Made by a program: the position numbers and the translations under genes. Source: Rotaria sordida (lineage: Eukaryota; Rotifera; Eurotatoria; Philodinida; Philodinidae). Taken from it: a DNA stretch of 64,000 bases. Positions 15,672 through 28,000 of this stretch are shown here, in pieces. Below the pieces are notes generated by a model that had not been told where the DNA came from, ran no database searches, and saw nothing but the letters and a program-made list of their open reading frames with translations. Where the stretch lies: NCBI GenBank assembly GCA_905250125.1, contig CAJNOL010000249.1, positions 1 to 64,000 of the forward strand. The letters run 5' to 3'. The first letter of the stretch is position 1. Each line of letters begins with the position of its first letter.

Positions 15672-17518
15672 ATTTTTTTGTTTGTTATCAACAAATAAAA
15701 AACAGCTGTTGATAGGAATGTATAAATTTTAGTACTGACAATGAATACTAATTGAAACTTTTGAATGTTTTCTTCTTACTCGACGACAAGACGATGCTGA
15801 AGAAGAGAGAAAAAAAAAGAAACTGAAAGAAATGTGTTGAGTGAGAAAGTTAAGTTACGACGACAACGAGCGAAATGTAAAAAAAAAAAGTTTTTTTTTT
15901 CATTTTATATATATTTAATGCAATATATATAGACATGCTATTCTCTCCGTTAACAGTTTCTACGTCTTTTCTCCATCGTTAACTAATGAATGTACGAGAA
16001 GAAAGTAAAAGAGAAAAAAAAAGAACAAATAACAAACGATCTCACTACCTCCTAACTTCACAACAATCGGTTTCTATGTGTACAGATGAACTGTTGTTGT
16101 TTTATAAAGTATTACTTTATTCCATTATTGAAAAAAAAAAGCCAAAGAACGAAAAAAAGAAAACGACATATTCTGTTTACACTTATTGATTGTGTAAGAA
16201 ACACTAGTGCAAATAAGAAAAATCAATCGTGATGTAACAGATTGATAGAGTCCTTGAGAATTTCAGGTAGAACCGATGCATATTTCAGATTGGTCATTAC
16301 CAGTGTGTCTTATTTATTAATTTTTTTGTTCTTATTATCACATAGAAGATGTGTAATGAAAGTTCGCTATGTGAAATATCACTATCCGCAGATGAAGTAG
16401 TACAACAATCCGTCAGTTCTATGTCACCAATCGGTAACCAGTAGACCGATCCAACTCTATTGAGACTATATTAGAATTTTAATCAGATCTTGAAAATCAA
16501 ATATTTTTCTTAAATTAGTTTTGAAAATTTTGTTTTAATGGGAAACTTGTAATTGGTCTTCGACGTTGAGATGATCTGTATATTAAATTATATGTTATTG
16601 AACTGTTTACGGAGAAATTGAAAATACTTTTTGCCCATGGTGATAGCTGTAGATTATAAAAAAAACTTAGAAACTGAAAAGTTCCATTGCAAAATAGATT
16701 TAATAAAAACAAAGTCCTTTCTTTTTCGTAGTTTTGTTTTTTTTTTGCTTTTTTTAACTTCAATCAACAGTCGTTGGCTTGCCAATCAGACAAAATAAGT
16801 TCTTTTCTTTTTTCTTATTTGTACAAAATCAATTGCATTACTATTTTCTTTATATTAAGCAAATGTATGTGGAAGATTGTTATTTTAGCTACAGCTGTTT
16901 CATCAATAATCTTTGAAGCATTTATTCAAATCTTTCATCATTATACATATAGAACAAAAATGAATATGACAGTTAACACAGAAAGTATTAAAATGAACAC
17001 ATTAAACAATGTTTTTATGTAGGTTTCCTTTATCAGAGAAGCGCCACCCTTTCGATGCTCCCATTGGATAAAATATTAACGTTGAATATGTAAGGGAAGT
17101 CATCACTCTAATATAAATCAATAACAAAATATTCTTGTATGAGTACCACTTGCATAAGTTATTTTAAGTGATTTTGGCTTTGTCTATTCACTTATTTCCA
17201 AAATTAAGTCGAATGCTATTCTTAAAGTTCTCTTCTGTACTTATAAAATCATCTATAGATTTTCGAAATATTATCATATTCTAAAACATTTAATTATCTT
17301 TCGAAATCTTCATAAATATTTCATATTTTTCCAATAGATTTTTCTTATTGTCAAAAAAACAATACGAAGATTTTTATTTTCTATCAAATATAACATTCAC
17401 TTTTTTTTTTATTGCCAAAAGAATTCATGTCACAATAAATTTAGAAGAATAACAAAATAATCTACAATGCACAAAATTATATGTATAGAAATTTTATTGC
17501 TTTGATTATTATCAATGA
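15672..17518. other. Intergenic region between the dynein start and the SETDB1 stop
   Basis: No supported gene. It should hold the dynein promoter just above 15671, but no clear core element was recognised. The stretch 16283-16433 is one copy of a dispersed repeat whose other copy lies inverted at 45486-45632. Short open frames here (for example 15986-16189 and 16774-17022) have no recognisable domain and an AT-rich, lysine/asparagine/phenylalanine composition typical of chance ORFs. Confidence 0.6.
16283..16433 (+). repeat. Dispersed repeat, copy 1 (inverted copy at 45.5 kb)
   Basis: The blocks CAGTGTGTCTTAT, TGTGTAATGAAA, AAATATCACTATCC and AGTACAACAA occur in the same order and spacing in the reverse complement of 45486-45632. 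Similarity is high but imperfect, which suggests two old copies of one dispersed element. No coding potential was seen. Confidence 0.65.
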
Positions 17519-20500
17519 CTAGAGAACTCGACGACGACATTCAGATGAACCACAATTACAATCCATTCGACGACCGGCTATTTCACCTACTGTATAGTTA
17601 TAATCCCAACTAAAACGAAAAATAAAAAACAAAAAATAAAAAGGGCTCCGTTAGATTTAGTGACTTGTGTGTTGATTCAAGGTACCATATATGTGGTATC
17701 ATAGAACAATGTGTGACGTATTGAATGGCATATAAGAAATCGAATTTTATGAAAATTTTGATGCACAAAGGATTTATATACTGGTCGTAATCCTTGAAAG
17801 AAAATATATAGTATTCATAGACATTGTAGTCCTAAGATAAATGAATGCAAATTTCTGATAAACTTATAGATGCTCTTCAATTTTCTATAATCAATGGTTT
17901 TTATCGTTGCTTTCTTCATAGTTAAAAATAGTTATTTATTGACAAGACAATATGGTATTCTAGAGTGTTCAATCCTGTATCACACAACAAGTGAGTATCA
18001 ATTCCTATATGAAACAGTCGGCATATTACCGCTATTTCAACGATACTATTAAAAATTTTGAATTATCAATAGTTAACAGAACAACCCTGATGAATTGATA
18101 TAACTCGCTTATAAGCGAAAAATATTTTTTTGGCATCCAGATCCCTGTAGGAAGGTACGGAGATGTGAAAAAATTCATTTTTTTTTAAATGAACGTAAGA
18201 TATCTATAGATTCTTGTCGAGTTTCATGCATAAGTCAAACCTAGATGCTCGGAATAACAATTTGAAAAAGAAATAATGAAAATAACAAACTTCCTTCCTG
18301 CAACCGTACCCCTCTTCAGGATATGAACGGCAAAAAATTTTTTTCCGTTCATAAAGGAATTATTTATATTAGTTCATCAGAAATGCTATGCTGATTATCC
18401 ATTCAATGCACCGCAAATTGTTCTACAAAACCACATATATGGTATTCCGATTCAAGATAGGCCATCATATCCGATGAGATCCTTTATTTCTCTTTCTTTT
18501 TATTTTGTCTTATACCATAATTCTGTTCCTGCTCGAATTGTTTTTGTAGTAAAAAATCCAATCCATGGAAAATGTATATCATGTGTCTAAAAAACAAGTA
18601 TATTGCAAGATAATTTTGAAAAAAAAGGAAATCATCATCTTACATCAACAAAAACATTTTGTACAGCAATATTTGGTGAGCATGAATGATTAAAATATCG
18701 TCCAATATTACCGATTAATTTAGCATCAAGGGTATAGACAACACCATCGTAATCAGGTAACAATGTTCGATTTAATGTAGAAGTTTTATTTTTCTTATGA
18801 AGTTTTGATTTCGATGATTTTTTTCGATCTTTTTTATTGGATAATTCACGTGAACGTAAACTTCCTAAAGGTTTATTAATGAAAATTAACAAAGTTATTT
18901 TTTTTGAACAAAAAAAGAGAAAATCTTTCGATAAATATTTACTTGATTCATTATTTGATGAAGGCATTTTATTTTCTTCATCTTCATCATTATCTAATTC
19001 TGAATGTATATCACTATTTTCATCTTCATCTTCGTCATCTTCTGAATCATTATTAATATTCTTTAAAAAATATTTCGAATAAAAAAATAAATAAATCAAT
19101 TAATTAACTTTCTTTTTTTTTTCTATAATATCTTTACCTCAAAAAAATCTAAATCTGCTTGATATTCATCACCAATTAATTTGCCTCTTTCATCAGCTTG
19201 TTCACTAGTAAATATTTCACCTGAATAAACACTAATAAATGTTCCTACTGGAAGATCATGTAAAGTTCGTACACCCCAACCTCGACCAACAGTTTTAAAT
19301 AACTATTTCAAAAACAAAAAGAGAGTTATCAAAAAAATAAATAAATAGAAATTTTTATTAAAGAAAATAATTACTTGAAGTTGTGCAATAATACCATTTT
19401 GAACAACTCGATTTGAACATGTTTGTTTATTACAAGAACATTTATTATTACATTCATAAATACCACCAGGAACATTTTTATGTAAACGTCGAAAGCCATA
19501 ACCAAGTTGATAGAGAATTTCAGCTTGACTTTTATGTTTTGCTCTCATTGATTTAATACGTTCATCACCGACTAACTCAGCATATTTTAATGTACGTAAC
19601 CAACCTATTTTTTTTGAATTCATAAATAAATATTTCTATTATTTTGGGTTGAACAATGATAAGAATATAGAAATTCTCTGATCTAATATATTTTTTCAAT
19701 AGAAAATTTCGAGTCAACTTGCTTTTAGTAACCTAAGATCGTCGCTATTGTACATAGGAAAATGTAAGTTTGTATAACTACCAGAGCAAGACAAAGAACA
19801 AGATGGAATTAGTCTTATCTGATTTACAGTAAACTAAATGAAACAATACAACAGTAGATAAATGAAATTTTGATTAAAAAGTTTAAGGTTAATCTATTCA
19901 GTGGTAACTGAATAAGAAATATTCAATATTCAAACTAAAATAGAGGACAATCGAAGAATAATAGTAATGATTAGAAGCTTAATGTAAAAAAAAGTCAACT
20001 AAAAAGAAATGTGAGACAGGTGGTTATTTTTTGAATAACATATTCTAACTGTATTATATTGCCTCTCGGTGTATTTTATCCTCTGATTAACATCTGATAT
20101 AAGTACTTGCTGTTTTAATGTGAGAAAGATCTATTTTTAACTTCACAAATAAACTTCTTATGCATAATAATGTATTGCGGATAACGACCGTCGGGTTTGT
20201 ACCGGATCCGAAAATTTTGGACCCAGCGAACTTTAATTTCGTATCTAACATAGTCATACTTGTTCTTTTTAAAAAAAAAGGCAATTCTTGAACTCTATAG
20301 TGTAAGATCGGATTGATCTGTCTTTATGATTTTGTAAGGCTGACCATCAAGAATAGATAGCATTTGTAAATTTTCAAAGCGACAGTTAATAAATTAATTC
20401 TATCCTTGAGTTCACTAGAGAATATAAATTGTTTGCGCAACCTGAGACAGTCTTTATGCTATATTTAACGTATCATGTTGGATAAAAACAATGTCTTTGC

Positions 20501-23500
20501 TAATAGCAATGTTAAGTTTCTTCAAAATTCCCTTCAGATTAAAAACTTACAAGCACATTGAATTCTATTTCTACAACCATCTGTACATGAACAACATGTC
20601 ATTGTTGGTTCATTAACAATCATATTAACACCTTTAACTGGTGTACGTTCAACACGATAAGTAAATGTATTTGGTATATCATTATTAACTTCATTAACAG
20701 CTATTATAGGAACATTTTCTTGTCCATCGGATATATCTGAACTTATTATTTTACCATCGGAACAATAAGATTGTCTTATATTAACTAAACTATCAAATAC
20801 AAATAATTCAATTGATAATTTAGAATTTGTTAAATGAAGATAATTATCAACTTGAGATTCATTAAATAATTTTCTTCCACCTACAAAATTTGAAATTTAA
20901 TATAGAAAAATAAAAAAATAAAAATAAATTAAACAAACATGGTGAACAATAAATAATAATTGGACGTGAATTTTTAACACGAATATCGTTAGCTTTTTTT
21001 ATTCGTACTGTTTCAAGTATTGTCCATTGACATGCAATTGGTTTTAAAAATGGATTCATTGTTCTTGATAATTGATTCAAATATTTTTCTCCATACATAA
21101 CACATTTATTTGAACAATAATGTGGAATAAAATCTTTTGAATAATGTAAAAGAAAATTTCCAGCTAATTCAAGAAATAATGGATTAATTATAATTTTTGG
21201 ATTTGTATTTGTCTATTAAAACAAAAACAAAAAAAACAAATCGATCAAATGAAAATTTTTTAAGTGAAAATACAAACATGATTAGAACGTAATTGTACTG
21301 ATGTGATAACGTGATTTGATGATTCTGTTGTTGAAGTATTATTTTGTTGATCTGATGGAAATGTATGAGTTTCTGTTTGTATTAATAATGATTTTTGTGC
21401 ATCTTGTTTGGATGATATTCGTGCTCGTTTTACAGATCCTAAATAAAATATATTTTTCGTTGTAGACAATCGAAATATTTTCATTTAGAATTTCTTTTCC
21501 CATATTAATTATCGGATGTGATAAAAGTTTTGCAACATTTTGAAAAGTCGGAAGTAATTCAGAGTATGTAATGTTTTTATAAAATGTGCGACAAATACTC
21601 ATTTTTCCTTGTAACTTTCTCGTTAAAGCAATAAGTCCGATGAAAATATTACTAGCACTACATGTATCATCACTGGCTGTAATCATTGCAAGGGTAAACG
21701 GATATGTGATAGTTATACTGATTTGGCTCGAGAATTGGTCGTCGGCATTTCAATAAACATCCAAAGCTGAGCAAGTGACATGCGTGTTCTCAGTAAATAT
21801 CCTGATGACTGTGCCGCATTTTTCTTAGCTGAGAAAGATCGTCGCAATGCGATCTTGAAAAGTGGTGTTTACGAGATTTGGTCTCGACAAGGTACTCATC
21901 TCTTCTTTCTATGTGTCCGATAGTCTGTTGTGAGTGTAGATCAAGAGTAGAGTCACACTCACACCCTTTTCTTAGAATTTCGCAAGACATTCGGGAGTCG
22001 AATATAGTTTGTTTCTCAGAATTCTAATTTTTCTTTTTCATTAGTTCATTTTATATACAGATATTCAGCAAAAAAAAAAGATTAGATTATCTTAAATCAT
22101 TTGAAATAAATATGTTTTCTAAGATTTAAATCTACTCAAACATAAATTTCAATTTTATCGATCGAATTTATTCGAATAATTTAAAACTAACTTATTTCCT
22201 CGATTAATTGTTCAGCCGATCGTATATTTCTTGTTTTCATTTGATCATTAAGACAAATAATTTCAGGTGCATTTGATTTTCTTGCTGATAAATGTTGTCT
22301 AGCTGAATGTTTACTAAAACTATTATTATCAATATTATTTTGTGTTGAATAATAATTATTCATTTGTTCAATTAATGTTGAACCACGATAAATCCATATA
22401 CGTTGTTTTGTATGACTTAATTCAATTAACATCATTGAACAATCAATTTGTATAACAATAGCTTGTATAAATAAATTTTTATTTGTTGAAAATATATTTC
22501 GTATTTTAACAATTGTACCTTCTTTAGCACGTAACATCATACGTTCAGGATAAGATTTAAAATAACAATTAAGAAAATCATTTTCATATTCAAATGTTTG
22601 ATCAAGACAAATATGAATATCAGATGATAAATAATAATTAGCTGATATATTTATTTTATCATCAATAAAAAATATTAAACAACGATAATTATTATTTTTT
22701 CCTGGTTCTTCACTAATTAAACCATAACGATATTGTCCTGTTTGAGAATCAATAATAAGTACACGTAATTTTAATGGTAAAATAATATTTTTTTCACATG
22801 ATTGAGCAAAAAATAAATATTTTGTCGGTATATCATAAGTTTTATTTGTTGTTTCATTAAGAATATTAACTATTTTTGTATTCATTAAATCAGAAACAAA
22901 TGTATTTATTAAACCTTTTGATGGTAATTGTAAATTATGATCATTTTTTATAAGAACAGGTGTATGTATATAAATCATATGTATTGGTTTATAATTAAGA
23001 TGAATTGGTTGTGCTGGTGTTGAACTTATATGTATAATTGAATCATCATTAAATTGATGATAATGATGATTATTATTATTATTAAATGATAAAAAAATTT
23101 TTTGAATTATTTCATTATTTTTATTTAATTGTTTTGATATTTGTTCTATTTTAAAATTATTTAATTGTTCAAATTCATATATAATAGCATGAAAATAATG
23201 AATAGAAAAAAAATTTTTAAAATTATCTTTAAGATAATTAATATAAGTTTGAAATATTATTTTTCTATTTAATTCTGATTTAATTTTATTAGGAAAATTA
23301 TTTTCCGAAAAAAATATATCATCTAATTCTAAATAACGTTTCATACATAATTTACTAAATATTTCTAAACATTTATAATCTAATTTTTGTCGATTTATTG
23401 AAGAAAATAATAAACGATAATCTTCAGCATTTAATAAATCAAATAAACGAAATAAAATTGGTTCAATAGCAGATGATTTACGGAGTTTTTCTAAATGAAA

Positions 23501-24479
23501 AAAAAAAAAAAACATTATGTGGATTTTTCAAAACTTGAAAAAATAAAGATTTTCAAAGTCAGTGACGTAACCAAGCGAAATGATCAGACCCGTGTCAATC
23601 TGATAGACTCTGTATGCGAGATCGACACTATGAGAAAACATTGTTCGAACTGAAACTAAAAATTCTACTTAAATTTTCTATGATTTACATCAATCAAAGT
23701 AAAATTGAGGAGAGATAACCAAAACAAAGTAACAGTCATCAGCTGGATTAATCAAAACACGAGTATGTAAGACTTTGTTTTTTTAGATTTAATGCGAATG
23801 AATTCGAAACTTGTCTTCTCTAAGCCGGAACCAGACTAGATTTAACATGATTATATATCTGAACCACTGGAAAAGAAGCTACCGCGCATATCTCTTGGCA
23901 AAATTCTGATTACGCCATCAATCCTGACCAAGGAACATATGTTTGGATTTTTGAACCGATACTAGATATGACATTCTTATTATTAATAACTAGTTGATTG
24001 CTCGAAAAAACTTCAATTTCCGGAATATAATCGGTTCTATTCTTGAACTGACATGTCGACGTATCTTATCATAAAAATTAGTACAAGTTTCTTGACTACA
24101 ATTGTTTTCATAGAATATGTGCAAATGACCTTGTAGAAAATTTTCAATCTATCTTTTAACAATGTAATATCGAATTCATCTGTTGGAACACATGACATTT
24201 TTTATTTACTTTAAAAACCACATTAATAAAGTCAAAAATACAATATTCGAGATTTTTTTTATTATAACTTTGATTTCAATGATGTTCTTTTATTTATTTT
24301 TTTTAAATTGCTTTACTTACTTAAATATTGTCGTTCATCATCAAATGGTTTTAATACACTCTCAATATCCATTCTAAATCAAACAAAAAACAATCCATCA
24401 ATTCCATGACATTCTACATTATCGAATCTTCTTATTAACTTTACCGTAACGAACTAAATCGTTGTCCTGCATGTGACAT
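17519..24479 (-). CDS. SETDB1: SETDB1-like histone H3K9 methyltransferase (bifurcated SET domain)
   Basis: Nuclear SAM-dependent enzyme that tri-methylates H3 lysine 9 in heterochromatin silencing. The start is placed at 24479 ([12 protein letters not shown]) because exons 24445-24479, 24321-24373 and 22192-23490 join in frame. Domains in order: helical N-terminus and Tudor repeats (22192-23490); an MBD-like region (about 20880-21212, with [10 protein letters not shown] and [15 protein letters not shown]); pre-SET with [17 protein letters not shown] (about 20560); SET first half (exons near 19.4-19.6 and 19.14-19.3 kb, with GRGWGVRTL and VYSGEIF); an acidic and basic insertion (about 18.8-19.07 kb); SET second half with the catalytic NHSCSPN (about 18.68 kb); and post-[16 protein letters not shown] before the stop at 17519. 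All key SET motifs are intact. The insertion within SET is the hallmark of SETDB1/SETDB2; the Tudor repeats favour SETDB1. The intron before the last exon is swollen by an inverted-repeat element. Confidence 0.93.
17641..18484. mobile_element. Inverted-repeat element in the last SETDB1 intron
   Basis: The left arm at about 17672-17745 (ACCATATATGTGGTATCATA, then AGAACAATGTG and ATTGAATGG) matches the reverse complement of 18390-18460 (ACCATATATGTGGTTTTGTA, then AGAACAATTTG and ATTGAATGG). The outer flanks (AAGGGCTCCGTTAGATTTAG against AAAGGATCTCATCGGATATG) may extend the arms. The 0.7-kb interior has no clear coding potential. Confidence 0.6.
20201..20235. repeat. Dispersed palindromic motif, copy in a SETDB1 intron
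   Basis: It contains CCGGATCCGAAAATTTTGGA followed by CCCAGCGAAC, a variant of a motif close to GGGTCCGAAAATTTCGGACC that recurs at 5951, 37513, 41365, 47049 and 51012. The core is an imperfect palindrome centred on AAATTT. Confidence 0.6.
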
Positions 24480-25033
24480 CTTGTTATCTTTTTTTTTTTT
24501 TGTTTCTTTTAATTCATCCAAATGATCTAAAAATTGTTTGTATACCAAAATTGTCACAAGACCAATAGAAAAAAAACCACTTTTTCTTTTTTATTTTTTT
24601 TTTCTTAAATATCTTCATCTCGTTTGTCAATGCAAAAAAAAAATGTTGTCAAACGAGCATAAAATAAAATGATAAATAATTGTTGTTGTTGTGTTATTTT
24701 GCTTAAACATACGACAAAAACAATTACACATACACGTCTAAGAAAAAGAAAAACAAAACAAAACAAACAAGCGCTTAATAAACATTCGTCATTGCTCAAT
24801 TGTAAACGCAGCAAATATAATTTAAAAAAAAAAAGACAAAGATTGCGCGATGAATAAACAAAAGAAAAAAAAACAAACGTTATTTTTTTGTTAAATTTGT
24901 TTACATGAATATTTTACATATATATCCGTAAAGAAAAATTTCTTTCGTGAGATTTGCAAACGAAAACTGTTCAAAATGTTTTTTTCTTTTTTTTTTTTTG
25001 CATATTAAAAAATAAAATAATAAACATTCATCT
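24480..25033. other. Spacer between the SETDB1 start and the RSBN1 stop
   Basis: About 550 bp separate two genes on the same strand. It is rich in homopolymeric T and A runs (for example around 24490, 24590 and 24980). It must hold the SETDB1 5' region and the RSBN1 3' end. No motif or gene was recognised, and the overlapping open frames on both strands are low-complexity chance ORFs. Confidence 0.5.
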
Positions 25034-28000
25034 CTATGTATCAGATATTGGACTATAGAGAGGAGTATATTCATCATCAGGTAATTCTGTTGGATAATAA
25101 TGTTTCAGTCGAACATGCCATGCTATTGATGATACAGCTGATAATGTACGAAATTGATGAACAACATTACGTGGAATAAAATAAATATCCTAATTCATAA
25201 AAAAAAAACTTATTTTGAAAGAATAAAAAAAAATTTTTTGATTAGTTACATTATCATATAATGGTAAACGAACATAACGAATACCATCACGTCGTAATTG
25301 ATTCAATTTACCTTCATCACACCATAGTAGACACTAATAAAAAAAAAACAAAATAAGGCAAACTAAATTATTCCATATATACAAATCATGAATGAATTGC
25401 TAGAATTTGTTCGTTGTTCGAGATCTATGATCAGGGGTGGCGCGAGTCAACCAACATTGAGGGGGTGTAGCGAAATTTTTTGGACTAGAAAGACGAAGTC
25501 TGCAATTTTTCGGGGGGTGTAACATTGTTTTTGGTGACAAATGGAAGAAAATTTCCTGATTTTGTTGAGCAAAAAAACAGAAATTTTTGAAGATTGTGGG
25601 GGTGTCGCGCCACCCCTGTCTATGATAGTAACTAATACTCGACATGACAAAGTTTTTTGCTCACGATCACAATAGTTACAGTTCTTAATCGTTACTCTGT
25701 GGTCACTAGAGAGCTGCGAGTCTACGTTTTTATGGAGACGCAACTCCCTAATGGTCACGAGTAATACAAATTCATTTTGTGAATTATTTATATTATTGAC
25801 AAAGATTCAATATATCGATTTTATCATTCACAGCTAAGCAAGTCAGGTGCTTGTTGAATCAATTCTTCTGAGTTCTGAGATATCATCTACATCGACTTTT
25901 TAAATATTGTTCATTTTCAATAAAAATTCTTCTATTCTATTCTCAAAATAAAACAAGGAGGATCATATATATATATATCTTAAGTTTGATTTTATAATAT
26001 GAATCATGACATTGTTATCTGTGATTTGATGCACGTCATTTATTGTATATAATTTAATTATGTGTACTGAACGTTTTCAAATAAAAACGAAATTATGAGT
26101 CATTTACATAATAAATAGAAGTTTAGAATATATGACGATATTTCTTCGAGATCAAAGTCGAGTCATGATCATGACTGTACCAACTGTAAATCAAGTCGAG
26201 CATAAATTACGACATAACGATAATATGTTTTAATAAGGACTTCATAATAGATGTCACTCTTATCCTCGCTCTCATGTTATGTACTATTGTCAAAATTTGA
26301 CAAAAAAAGTCTTCCGTTTAAGGTTTACAAAGATTTCTAGTTTTAGATATTATATAACTTAAATTTTTAAAACTAATATTATGAATGATATATTCAATAC
26401 ACATTTATACTTTGATTATTTTATTACATCAATAACAATAGAATCAGATTATATAAGATAATGATATGTCATAATAGCAATAAAAATAAAAATTCCCTTT
26501 AGTCTCTCTCAATCGATTTGAAACATATATCAAATTAGAATCATTAAATCTAATTCTAATTTTTCACAATTTTAAGTTGAACAAATATTTTCTTCGTATC
26601 TAATCAGAAAATAATATGAATGAAAATAGTCAATCAAATACAAAATTATATATAAGAACTATTTGAAAAAAATCAATTAATAGAATAATATTTATCTTAC
26701 TTGTGATGTAGGTGGTTCATATAAATCAAGTTTTAATTTTTCTACAACTTTTTCAAAATCTTCTGCATGAAAACAAACAACATCTTTCACCATTCGATTA
26801 ATTGTTGCTCTTAAAATAAAAAAAAAAGCAAAAACGAATTCGAAAAAAATTATTGTTGTTTTTTTCGAATAACTAACGGTGTTCCACAATGTACAGCTTT
26901 TAAAATTCCAACTGCAGCTGTCGTTTCAACTCCATCTGCATCACAATGATCACTATGTGCTTTTGTTCTATCTTCAACTAATACTTCTCTTGGATCTGTT
27001 CCACGTCCAGTAAATGTTAAATTTCTTAATTCATTTGTCATACGTTTTTTTGGATGACATATTTTATGTTCAGCTGTTGGAACATATTGTTCACCTGGTC
27101 GAACCCATAAAATTGGTCCATCATTTGATTCTGTTCGAGATTTCATTTTAACTGATGATAATGGTCCCCATGGCATAACATGTTGTAAAAATGGATTTTC
27201 TTCTAATTTATCAATAAATGCTGGAAAATAATCTCCTGAAAATATTAACAAAAAAAAAAAAATAAAATAAATTGAATGAAAACTATTAACACAATCTCTA
27301 TGAAATTAAAAATATGAAATACGACCTAACTATTCATAGAAAGATTGTTTTTAAATATATTTCTTCAACATGATTTTACTTAATCATCCAGAAATATAAT
27401 AAAAAAGTAGTTCATATATTTATTGACATACAATCTGTCATCACATTTCAACGTCTGTCATGATCTCCGATTGACACCTGTCATCGTCTATGATTAACAT
27501 TCGTCACGGTTTATGATGCCCTCTCATTGGTGTCTGGGATGACCTTTGACTAGCATCTCTTACTGTCTATAATGCCCTGTGATTAACATTCATCCTTTGA
27601 CAAGCGTCTGTCATAGTCTATGAGGATGAGTTCAAATTTTTTGCCCTCTACAGTGGTGTAAAAACTGCTGCTAAACTGAGAATTAAAGATTCTTTATAAT
27701 CAAATGATTCAATTTTATTTTCTTTCTTTGAAGCATTTAACAATGATTTTAAATTTTGATTTTTAAGCCAGTGAATAGAGAATTTAATATAAATATGATC
27801 TATTGCTATCAATTGATTCAAAGCGACCTAAATATTTCAACTATTTAAGTAAACATATGTATTATTTTATTCAGAATTTAATTATGCATCTGATGGTACG
27901 AGAATCAGCATTTTACAGGATGCGTCTAAATTATAATAAGATAATTTATCTTCAAATGTTTTACTTCTTCTAAACAAAACACTAACAATCATACTAAGAT

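Noticed and set aside
24605-24857. Overlapping open frames on both strands
   Set aside because: The sequence is dominated by homopolymers and CAA/TTG repeats, with no splice link to SETDB1 or RSBN1.
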